Source of the DNA: Labia minor
Taxonomy: Eukaryota > Arthropoda > Insecta > Dermaptera > Spongiphoridae
DNA length: 64,000 bases
Direction of reading: 5' to 3'
Assembly: GCA_963082975.1 (NCBI GenBank)
Contig: CAUJBJ010000004.1
Coordinates: 1-64,000, forward strand
Numbering within the stretch: position 1 is the first letter of the stretch; each line of letters opens with the position of its first letter. Below are positions 1 to 10,300 of the stretch, piece by piece. The notes under the pieces are model-generated. The model saw only the letters and a program-made list of their open reading frames with translations. It searched no databases and had not been told where the DNA came from. The translations under genes and the position numbers were made by a program.

Positions 1-182
1 AAATTCATATTTGATCGATTTCTTAAATATTTTCATTGAATTCTTACGGATTAGTTTGATTTTGTTCAAATATTAAAGGGAAAATCCTACTTTTTTAAAT
101 ACGAGGGATAAAATTATCTTTTTTATTTTATTTTATTAATTTTCTGATTCTAATGAAGAATAAATTCATATTTGATCGATTT
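1..182 (+). repeat. Satellite monomers flanking element E1 on the left
   Basis: One complete monomer (1-161) of the GGATTAGTTTG variant, then the first 21 bases of the next monomer, where element E1 begins. The same GGATTAGTTTG monomer, with TTTTTTATTT and CTAATG variants, precedes every element copy in the window. The window therefore starts inside the same compound unit that recurs at 34.9, 41.6, 45.0, 49.2, 55.8 and 60.05 kb. Confidence 0.95.
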
Positions 183-234
183 TTACCGACCGACGATAGT
201 AAGGGAGGTATTGTTTTCACACCAAATTTCACAT

Positions 235-258
235 GTGGAGATTTTTACATATCTCCAC
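235..258 (+). other. Perfect 8-bp inverted repeat (hairpin) in element E1
   Basis: GTGGAGAT, an 8-base spacer, then ATCTCCAC: a perfect 8-bp stem. The same hairpin is intact at 34999-35022, 41656-41679, 45079-45102, 49218-49241, 55875-55898 and 60105-60128. In the second internal unit the corresponding bases (GAGGAGAT and ATCACCAC or ATCACCAT) no longer pair fully, so the stem is kept only in the first unit. Function unknown. Confidence 0.8.
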
Positions 259-303
259 GAATCATGCATTTTCTAAACAGAAAAAAGTATTTTTAGCATG
301 ATG

Positions 304-339
304 TCTGTCCGTCCGTCTGTCCGTCCGTCTGTCCGTCCG
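304..339 (+). repeat. 12-bp minisatellite, 3 units (E1)
   Basis: Three perfect tandem units of TCTGTCCGTCCG. The equivalents are three units in E2 (35068-35103), E4 (45148-45183), E5 (49287-49322) and E7 (60174-60209), but only two units in E3 (41725-41748) and E6 (55944-55967). The unit number follows the 14.2-kb duplication pairing (E2 with E5, E3 with E6). Confidence 0.95.
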
Positions 340-614
340 TATAGATGTGTACAGCCTGAACGGCTCAACCGATTTTGATGAAATTTGGTATATTTACTTA
401 ATGCATCAGTGGGATGAATTGATCAACTTTTGGTGCAAATCCGGAAACCGGAAGTGGTAGTATTAGCGACCGACGATAGGAATGGAAGGGTTATTTTCAC
501 ACCAAATTTCACACGAGGAGATTTTTTTATATATCACCATGAATCATACACTTTGTATTAGTTTTATCCTCGGAAAAATCATATTTATTAGTTTTATCTT
601 GATTTAAAATTATA

Positions 615-642
615 TGACGTCATCCAGTCATTCATGACGTCA
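615..642 (+). promoter_or_regulatory. Paired TGACGTCA palindromes (CRE-like) in element E1
   Basis: Two exact copies of the 8-bp palindrome TGACGTCA, at 615-622 and 635-642 with starts 20 bp apart. The first is part of a 10-bp palindrome ATGACGTCAT. They recur unchanged at 35379-35406, 42024-42051, 49598-49625, 56243-56270 and 60481-60508. TGACGTCA is the established binding core for CREB/ATF-type bZIP factors. Whether these copies bind anything is inference only, and the site could simply be part of the ancestral repeat. Confidence 0.5.
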
Positions 643-2513
643 CAGCCTGGTCTTACATATATATTATAAATAAAATAAAATTAAAAATGTTTATATTTAT
701 TATTTATGTATTCATATCTGTTTTTTATTACATTAATAGATATATTAAAATTATTTGAAATTGTTTCTGTATCTAGAAATTAATTTACTTTTTTAAATAC
801 GAGGGATAAAATTATCTTTTTTATTTTATTTTATTAATTTTCTGATTATAATGAAGAATAAATTCATATTTGATCGATTTCTTAAATATTTTCATTGAAT
901 TCTTACGGAAAAGTCTGATTTTGTTCAAATATTAAAGGGAAAATCCTACTTTTTTAAATACGAGGGATAAAATTATCTTTTATATTTTATTTTATTAATT
1001 TTCTGATTCTATTGAAGAATAAATTCATATTTGATCGATTTCTTAAATATTTTCATTGAATTCTTACGGAAAAGTCTGATTTTGTTCAAATATTAAAGGG
1101 AAAATCCTACTTTTTTAAATACGAGGGATAAAATTATCTTTTATATTTTATTTTATTAATTTTCTGATTCTATTGAAGAATAAATTCATATTTTATCGAT
1201 TTCTTAAATATATTCATTGAATTCTTACGGAAAAATCTGATTTTGTTCAAATATTTAAGGGAAAATTCCTACTTTTTTAAATACGAGGGATAAAATTATC
1301 TTTTATATTTTATTTTATTCATTTTCTGATTCTATTGAAGAATAAATTCATATTTGATCGATTTCTTAAATATTTTCATTGAATTCTTACGGATTATTGT
1401 GATTTTGTTCAAATATTAAAGGGAAAATCCTACTTTTTTAAATACGAGGGATAAAATTATCTTTTATATTTTATTTTATTCATTTTCTGATTCTAATGAA
1501 GAATAACTTCATATTTGATCGATTTCTTAAATATTTTCATTGAATTCTTACGGAAAAGTCTGATTTTGTTCAAATATTAAAGGGAAAAATCCTACTTTTT
1601 TAAATACGAGGGATAAAATTATCTTTTATATTTTATTTTATTAATTTTCTGATTCTATTGAAGAATAAATTCATATTTGATCGATTTCTTAAATATTTTC
1701 ATTGAATTCTTACGGAAAAGTCTGATTTTGTTCAAATATTAAAGGGAAAATCCTACTTTTTTAAATACGAGGGATAAAATTATCTTTTTTATTTTATTTT
1801 ATTAATTTTCTGATTCTATTGAAGAATAAATTCATATTTGATCGATTTCTTAAATATTTTCATTTAATTCTTACGGATTAGTGTGATTTTGTTCAAATAT
1901 TAAAGGGAAAATCCTACTTTTTTAAATACGAGGGATAAAATTATCTTTTTTATTTTATTTTATTCATTTTCTGATTCTAATGAAGAATAAATTCATATTT
2001 GATCGATTTCTTAAATATTTTCATTGAATTCTTACGGAAAAGTCTGATTTTGTTCAAATATTAAAGGGAAAATCCTACTTTTTTAAATACGAGGGATAAA
2101 ATTATCTTTTTTATTTTATTTTATTAATTTTCTGATTCTAATGAAGAATAAATTCATATTTGATCGATTTCTTAAATATTTTCATTGAATTCTTACGGAA
2201 AAGTCTGATTTTTTCAAATATTAAAGGGAAAATCCTACTTTTTTAAATACGAGGGATAAAATTATCTTTTATATTTTATTTTATTAATTTTCTGATTCTA
2301 TTGAAGAATAAATTCATATTTGATCGATTTATTAAATATTTTCATTGAATTCTTACGGAAAAGTCTGATTTTGTTCAAATATTAAAGGGAAAATCCTACT
2401 TTTTAAATACGAGGGACAAAATTATCTTTTATATTTTATTTTATTCATTTTCTGATTCTAATGAAGAATAAATTCATATTTGATCGATTTCTTAAATATT
2501 TTCATTGAATTCT

Positions 2514-2660
2514 TACGGATTAGTTTGATTTTGTTCAAATATTAAAGGGAAAATCCTACTTTTTTAAATACGAGGGATAAAATTATCTTTTTTATTTTAT
2601 TTTATTAATTTTCTGATTCTAATGAAGAATAAATTCATATTTGATCGATTTCTTAAATAT
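2514..2660 (+). repeat. GGATTAGTTTG monomer without an element
   Basis: This monomer has the same variant set (GGATTAGTTTG, TTTTTTATTT, CTAATG) as the monomer that precedes every element copy, but the array continues normally through TTTGATCGATTTCTTAAAT with no insertion. It may represent the pre-insertion state of the host monomer or an independent copy of that monomer type. Its own left neighbour (GGGACAAAA, TTCAT type) differs from the extra-T monomer found upstream of the elements. Confidence 0.7.
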
Positions 2661-3002
2661 TTTCATTGAATTCTTACGGAAAAGTCTGATTTTGTTCAAA
2701 TATTAAAGGGAAAATCCTACTTTTTTAAATACGAGGGATAAAATTATCTTTTTTATTTTATTTTATTAATTTTCTGATTCTAATGAAGAATAAATTCATA
2801 TTTGATCGATTTCTTAAATATTTTCATTGAATTCTTACGGAAAAGTCTGATTTTGTTCAAATATTAAAGGGAAAATCCTACTTTTTTAAATACGAGGGAT
2901 AAAATTATCTTTTATATTTTATTTTATTAATTTTCTGATTCTATTGAAGAATAAATTCATATTTGATCGATTTCTTAAATATTTTCATTGAATTCTTACG
3001 GA

Positions 3003-3090
3003 AAAGTCTGATTTTGTTCAAATATTAAAGGGAAAATCCTACTTTTTTAAATACGAGGGATAAAATTATCTTTTATATTTTATTTTTAGT
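3003..3090 (+). repeat. Truncated satellite monomer (78-bp deletion, junction near 3086)
   Basis: At 3085/3086 the sequence jumps from monomer base 133 (TATATTTTATTTT) to base 51 of a following GGATTAGTTTG-type monomer (TTAGTTTGATTTTG), so 78 bp are missing and the unit is 83 bp long. The junction has a T-run overlap. It is the only event of this kind I found in the window and it breaks the 161-bp phase for the 2,015-bp duplication. Confidence 0.85.
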
Positions 3091-4369
3091 TTGATTTTGT
3101 TCAAATATTAAAGGGAAAATCCTACTTTTTTAAATACGAGGGATAAAATTATCTTTTTTATTTTATTTTATTAATTTTCTGATTCTAATGAAGAATAAAT
3201 ATATATTTGATCGATTTCTTAAATATTTTCATTGAATTCTTACGGAAAAGTCTGATTTTGTTCAAATATTAAAGGGAAAATCCTACTTTTTTAAATACGA
3301 GGGACAAAATTATCTTTTATATTTTATTTTATTCATTTTCTGATTCTAATGAAGAATAAATTCATATTTGATCGATTTCTTAAATATTTTCATTGAATTC
3401 TTACGGAAAAGTCTGATTTTGTTCAAATATTAAAGGGAAAAATCCTACTTTTTTAAATACGAGGGATAAAATTATCTTTTATATTTTATTTTATTCATTT
3501 TCTGATTCTAATGAAGAATAACTTCATATTTGATCGATTTCTTAAATATTTTCATTGAATTCTTACGGAAAAGTCTGATTTTGTTCAAATATTAAAGGGA
3601 AAAATCCTACTTTTTTAAATACGAGGGATAAAATTATCTTTTATATTTTATTTTATTAATTTTCTGATTCTATTGAAGAATAAATTCATATTTGATCGAT
3701 TTCTTAAATATTTTCATTGAATTCTTACGGAAAAGTCTGATTTTGTTCAAATATTAAAGGGAAAATCCTACTTTTTTAAATACGAGGGATAAAATTATCT
3801 TTTTTATTTTATTTTATTAATTTTCTGATTCTATTGAAGAATAAATTCATATTTGATCGATTTCTTAAATATTTTCATTTAATTCTTACGGATTAGTGTG
3901 ATTTTGTTCAAATATTAAAGGGAAAATCCTACTTTTTTAAATACGAGGGATAAAATTATCTTTTTTATTTTATTTTATTCATTTTCTGATTCTAATGAAG
4001 AATAAATTCATATTTGATCGATTTCTTAAATATTTTCATTGAATTCTTACGGAAAAGTCTGATTTTGTTCAAATATTAAAGGGAAAATCCTACTTTTTTA
4101 AATACGAGGGATAAAATTATCTTTTTTATTTTATTTTATTAATTTTCTGATTCTAATGAAGAATAAATTCATATTTGATCGATTTCTTAAATATTTTCAT
4201 TGAATTCTTACGGAAAAGTCTGATTTTTTCAAATATTAAAGGGAAAATCCTACTTTTTTAAATACGAGGGATAAAATTATCTTTTATATTTTATTTTATT
4301 AATTTTCTGATTCTATTGAAGAATAAATTCATATTTGATCGATTTATTAAATATTTTCATTGAATTCTT

Positions 4370-7300
4370 ACGGAAAAGTCTGATTTTGTTCAAATATTAA
4401 AGGGAAAATCCTACTTTTTTAAATACGAGGGACAAAATTATCTTTTATATTTTATTTTATTCATTTTCTGATTCTAATGAAGAATAAATTCATATTTGAT
4501 CGATTTCTTAAATATTTTCATTGAATTCTTACGGAAAACTCAGATTATGTTCAAATATTAAAGGGAAAATCCTACTTTTTTAAATACGAGGGATAAAATT
4601 ATCTTTTTTATTTTATTTTATTAATTTTCTGATTCTAATGAAGAATAAATATATATTTGATCGATTTCTTAAATATTTTCATTGAATTCTTACGGAAAAG
4701 TCTGATTTTGTTCAAATATTAAAGGGAAAATCCTACTTTTTTAAATACGAGGGACAAAATTATCTTTTATATTTTATTTTATTCATTTTCTGATTCTAAT
4801 GAAGAATAAATTCATATTTGATCGATTTCTTAAATATTTTCATTGAATTCTTACGGAAAAGTCTGATTTTGTTCAAATATTAAAGGGAAAAATCCTACTT
4901 TTTTAAATACGAGGGATAAAATTATCTTTTATATTTTATTTTATTAATTTTCTGATTCTATTGAAGAATAAATTCATATTTGATCGATTTCTTAAATATT
5001 TTCATTGAATTCTTACGGAAAAGTCTGATTTTGTTCAAATATTAAAGGGAAAATCCTACTTTTTTAAATACGAGGGATAAAATTATCTTTTTTATTTTAT
5101 TTTATTAATTTTCTGATTCTATTGAAGAATAAATTCATATTTGATCGATTTCTTAAATATTTTCATTTAATTCTTACGGATTAGTGTGATTTTGTTCAAA
5201 TATTAAAGGGAAAATCCTACTTTTTTAAATACGAGGGATAAAATTATCTTTTTTATTTTATTTTATTCATTTTCTGATTCTAATGAAGAATAAATTCATA
5301 TTTGATCGATTTCTTAAATATTTTCATTGAATTCTTACGGAAAAGTCTGATTTTGTTCAAATATTAAAGGGAAAATCCTACTTTTTTAAATACGAGGGAT
5401 AAAATTATCTTTTATATTTTATTTTATTAATTTTCTGATTCTATTGAAGAATAAATTCATATTTGATCGATTTATTAAATATTTTCATTGAATTCTTACG
5501 GAAAAGTCTGATTTTGTTCAAATATTAAACGGAAAATCCTACTTTTTTAAATACGAGGGACAAAATTATCTTTTATATTTTATTTTATTCATTTTCTGAT
5601 TCTAATGAAGAATAAATTCATATTTGATCGATTTCTTAAATATTTTCATTGAATTCTTACGGAAAACTCTGATTATGTTCAAATATTAAAGGGAAAATCC
5701 TACTTTTTTAAATACGAGGGATAAAATTATCTTTTATATTTTATTTTATTAATTTTCTGATTCTATTGAAGAATAAATTCATATTTGAACGATTTCTTAA
5801 ATATTTTCATTGAATTCTTACGGAAAATTCTGATTTTGTTCAAATATTAAAGGGAAAATCCTACTTTTTTAAATACGAGGGATAAAATTATCTTTTATAT
5901 TTTATTTTATTAATTTTCTGATTCTATTGAAGAATAAATTCATATTTGATCGATTTCTTAAATATTTTCATTGAATTCTTACGGATTATTGTGATTTTGT
6001 TCAAATATTAAAGGGAAAATCCTACTTTTTTAAATACGAGGGATAAAATTATCTTTTATATTTTATTTTATTCATTTTCTGATTCTAATGAAGAATAACT
6101 TCATATTTGATCGATTTCTTAAATATTTTCATTGAATTCTTACGGAAAAGTCTGATTTTGTTCAAATATTAAAGGGAAAAATCCTACTTTTTTAAATACG
6201 AGGGATAAAATTATCTTTTTTATTTTATTTTATTAATTTTCTGATTCTATTGAAGAATAAATTCATATTTGATCGATTTCTTAAATATTTTCATTTAATT
6301 CTTACGGATTAGTGTGATTTTGTTCAAATATTAAAGGGAAAATCCTACTTTTTTAAATACGAGGGATAAAATTATCTTTTTTATTTTATTTTATTCATTT
6401 TCTGATTCTAATGAAGAATAAATACATATTTGATCGATTTCTTAAATATTTTCATTGAATTCTTACGGAAAAGTCTGATTTTGTTCAAATATTAAAGGGA
6501 AAATCCTACTTTTTTAAATACGAGGGATAAAATTATCTTTTTTATTTTATTTTATTAATTTTCTGATTCTAATGAAGAATAAATTCATATTTGATCGATT
6601 TCTTAAATATTTTTAATTGAATTCTTACGGAAAAGTCTGATTTTTTCAAATATTAAAGGGAAAATCCTACTTTTTTAAATACGAGGGATAAAATTATCTT
6701 TTATATTTTATTTTATTAATTTTCTGATTCTATTGAAGAATAAATTCATATTTGATCGATTTTTTAAATCTTTTCATTGAATTCTTACGGAAAAGTCTGA
6801 TTTTGTTCAAATATTAAAGGGAAAATCCTACTTTTTTAAATACGAGGGACAAAATTATCTTTTATATTTTATTTTATTCATTTTCTGATTCTAATTAAGA
6901 ATAAATTCATATTTGATCGATTTCTTAAATATTTTCATTGAATTATTACGGAAAAGTCTGATTTTGTTCAAATATTAAAGGGAAAAATCCTACTTTTTTA
7001 AATACGAGGGATAAAATTATCTTTTATATTTTATTTTATTAATTTTCTGATTCTATTGAAGAATAAATTCATATTTGATCGATTTCTTAAATATTTTCAT
7101 TGAATTCTTACGGAAAAGTCTGATTTTGTTCAAATATTAAAGGGAAAATCCTACTTTTTTAAATACGAGGGATAAAATTATCTTTTTTATTTTATTTTAT
7201 TAATTTTCTGATTCTATTGAAGAATAAATTCATATTTGATCGATTTCTTAAATATTTTCATTTAATTCTTACGGATTAGTGTGATTTTGTTCAAATATTA

Positions 7301-10300
7301 AAGGGAAAATCCTACTTTTTTAAATACGAGGGATAAAATTATCTTTTTTATTTTATTTTATTCATTTTCTGATTCTAATGAAGAATAAATTCATATTTGA
7401 TCGATTTCTTAAATATTTTCATTGAATTCTTACGGAAAAGTCTGATTTTGTTCAAATATTAAAGGGAAAATCCTACTTTTTTAAATACGAGGGATAAAAT
7501 TATCTTTTTTATTTTATTTTATTAATTTTCTGATTCTAATGAAGAATAAATTCATATTTGATCGATTTCTTAAATATTTTCATTGAATTCTTACGGAAAA
7601 GTCTGATTTTGTTCAAATATTAAAGGGAAAATCCTACTTTTTTAAATACGAGGGATAAAATTATCTTTTATATTTTATTTTATTAATTTTCTGATTCTAT
7701 TGAAGAATAAATTCATATTTGATCGATTTATTAAATATTTTCATTGAATTCTTACGGAAAAGTCTGATTTTGTTCAAATATTAAAGGGAAAATCCTACTT
7801 TTTTAAATACGAGGGACAAAATTATCTTTTATATTTTATTTTATTCATTTTCTGATTCTAATGAAGAATAAATTCATATTTGATCGATTTCTTAAATATT
7901 TTCATTGAATTCTTACGGAAAACTCTGATTATGTTCAAATATTAAAGGGAAAATCCTTCTTTTTTAAATACGAGGGATAAAATTATCTTTTTTATTTTAT
8001 TTTATTAATTTTCTGATTCTATTGAAGAATAAATTCATATTTGATCGATTTCTTAAATATTTTCATTTAATTCTTACGGATTAGTGTGATTTTGTTCAAA
8101 TATTAAAGGGAAAATCCTACTTTTTTAAATACGAGGGATAAAATTATCTTTTTTATTTTATTTTATTCATTTTCTGATTCTAATGAAGAATAAATTCATA
8201 TTTGATCGATTTCTTAAATATTTTCATTGAATTCTTACGGAAAAGTCTGATTTTGTTCAAATATTAAAGGGAAAATCCTACTTTTTTAAATACGAGGGAT
8301 AAAATTATCTTTTATATTTTATTTTATTAATTTTCTGATTCTATTGAAGAATAAATTCATATTTGATCGATTTCTTGAATATTTTCTTTGAATTCTTACG
8401 GAAAAGTCTGATTTTGTTCAAATATTAAAGGGAAAATCATACTTTTTTAAATACGAGGGATAAAATTATCTTTTTTATTTTATTTTATTAATTTTCTGAT
8501 TCTAATGAAGAATAAATTCATATTTGATCGATTTCTTAAATATTTTCATTGAATTCTTACGGAAAAGTCTGATTTTGTTCAAATATTAAAGGGAAAATCC
8601 TACTTTTTTAAATACGAGGGATAAAATTATCTTTTATATTTTATTTTATTCATTTTCTGATTCTAATGAAGAATAAATTCATATTTGATCGATTTCTTAA
8701 ATATTTTCATTGAATTCTTACGGAAAACTCTGATTATGTTCAAATATTAAAGGGAAAATCCTACTTTTTTAAATACGAGGGATAAAATTATCTTTTATAT
8801 TTTATTTTATTAATTTTCTGATTCTATTGAAGAATAAATTCATATTTGATCGATTTCTTAAATATTTTCATTGAATTCTTACGGATTATTGTGATTTTGT
8901 TCAAATATTAAAGGGAAAATCCTACTTTTTTAAATACGAGGGATAAAATTATCTTTTTTATTTTATTTTATTAATTTTCTGATTCTAATGAAGAATAAAT
9001 TCATATTTGATCGATTTCTTAAATATTTTCATTGAATTCTTACGGATTACTGTGATTTTGTTCAAATATTAAAGGGAAAATCCTACTTTTTTAAATACGA
9101 GGGATAAAATTATCTTTTATATTTTATTTTATTAATTTTCTGATTCTATTGAAGAATAAATTCATATTTGATCGATTTCTAAATATTTTCATTCAATTCT
9201 TACGGAAAAGTCTGATTTTGTTCAAATATTAAAGGGAAAATCCTACTTTTTTAAATACGAGGGATAAAATTATCTTTTTTATTTTATTTTATTAATTTTC
9301 TGATTCTATTGAAGAATAAATTCATATTTGATCGATTTCTTAAATATTTTCATTTAATTCTTACGGATTAGTGTGATTTTGTTCAAATATTAAAGGGAAA
9401 ATCCTACTTTTTTAAATAAGAGGGATAAAATTATCTTTTTTATTTTATTTTATTCATTTTCTGATTCTAATGAAGAATAAATTCATATTTGATCGATTTC
9501 TTAAATATTTTCATTGAATTCTTACGGAAAAGTCTGATTTTGTTCAAATATTAAAGGGAAAATCATACTTTTTTAAATACGAGGGATAAAATTATCTTTT
9601 TTATTTTATTTTATTAATTTTCTGATTCTAATGAAGAATAAATTCATATTTGATCGATTTCTTAAATATTTTCATTGAATTCTTACGGAAAATCTGATTT
9701 TGTTCAAATATTTAAGGGAAAATTCCTACTTTTTTAAATACGAGGGATAAAATTATCTTTTATATTTTATTTTATTCATTTTCTGATTCTATTGAAGAAT
9801 AAATTCATATTTGATCGATTTCTTAAATATTTTCATTGAATTCTTACGGATTATTGTGATTTTGTTCAAATATTAAAGGGAAAATCCTACTTTTTTAAAT
9901 ACGAGGGATAAAATTATCTTTTATATTTTATTTTATTCATTTTCTGATTCTAATGAAGAATAACTTCATATTTGATCGATTTCTTAAATATTTTCATTGA
10001 ATTCTTACGGAAAAGTCTGATTTTGTTCAAATATTAAAGGGAAAAATCCTACTTTTTTAAATACGAGGGATAAAATTATCTTTTATATTTTATTTTATTA
10101 ATTTTCTGATTCTATTGAAGAATAAATTCATATTTGATCGATTTCTTAAATATTTTCATTGAATTCTTACGGAAAAGTCTGATTTTGTTCAAATATTAAA
10201 GGGAAAATCCTACTTTTTTAAATACGAGGGATAAAATTATCTTTTTTATTTTATTTTATTAATTTTCTGATTCTATTGAAGAATAAATTCATATTTGATC

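Larger units (their letters stand above)
187..562 (+). repeat. Internal direct duplication within element E1 (280-bp offset)
   Basis: Bases 187 to about 285 and 467 to about 562 are diverged copies of one another at an offset of 280 bp. Both run CGACCGACGATAG, then a purine-rich stretch, then TTTTCACACCAAATTTCACA, then a GGAGAT-TTTT stretch, a (T)ATC(T/A)CCAC part and GAATCAT(G/A)CA. The element therefore contains about one and one-third copies of an older 280-bp repeat. The rest of the second unit past about 562 does not match the minisatellite part of the first. The same arrangement is seen in all six long copies. Confidence 0.85.
183..786 (+). mobile_element. Embedded 604-bp element, copy E1 (full length)
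   Basis: A non-satellite segment inserted in the array. Parts in order: a first unit starting CCGACCGACGATAG (185-285) with a perfect 8-bp inverted repeat; a three-unit 12-bp minisatellite (304-339); a unique stretch including ACCGATTTTGATGAAATTTG (about 368-387); a short hairpin TCCGGAAACCGGA (440-452); a second, diverged copy of the first unit (467-562); two TGACGTCA palindromes (615-622, 635-642); and an AT-rich tail to 786. No protein frame longer than about 26 codons, no terminal inverted repeat and no target-site duplication is visible. Its class is unknown; it could be a fragment of a larger transposon. Copy-specific changes are GGAATGGAAGG where others have GGAAGGGAAGG (near 480) and CACCATGAATC where others have CACCACGAATC (near 536). 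Confidence 0.85.
787..4370 (+). repeat. Satellite block with a 2,015-bp-offset duplication and a truncated monomer
   Basis: The array resumes at monomer base 89 after E1. The first monomer reads GATTATAATG in place of GATTCTAATG, a feature shared by the monomer following every long element. Monomers at about 1.46-2.51 kb match about 3.48-4.52 kb at an offset of 2,015 bp (rare marker AATAACTTCAT with its C at 1507 and 3522). That offset equals twelve 161-bp monomers plus one 83-bp truncated monomer. Local one-off variants include TTATCGATT and AATATATTCA at about 1193-1215. Confidence 0.85.

Noticed and set aside
86-103. T-run sites as transcription terminators or Pol III stops
   Set aside because: They occur once per monomer as part of the satellite consensus, with no upstream gene or A/B box that I could recognise.
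304-339. CRISPR-like direct repeats
   Set aside because: The 12-bp units are tandem with no spacers, and the 161-bp monomers abut directly. This is a minisatellite and a satellite, not a CRISPR array.
298-378. Short open frame in the element (ATG ATG then minisatellite codons, about 26 codons to TGA)
   Set aside because: It is short, made mostly of the 12-bp repeat, and has no recognisable domain. The frame surviving the two-unit allele follows from the unit being 12 bp.
183-786. Element as a complete DNA transposon or retroelement
   Set aside because: No terminal inverted repeats, target-site duplication, poly-A end or transposase/reverse-transcriptase frame could be seen. It is kept only as an unclassified element fragment.
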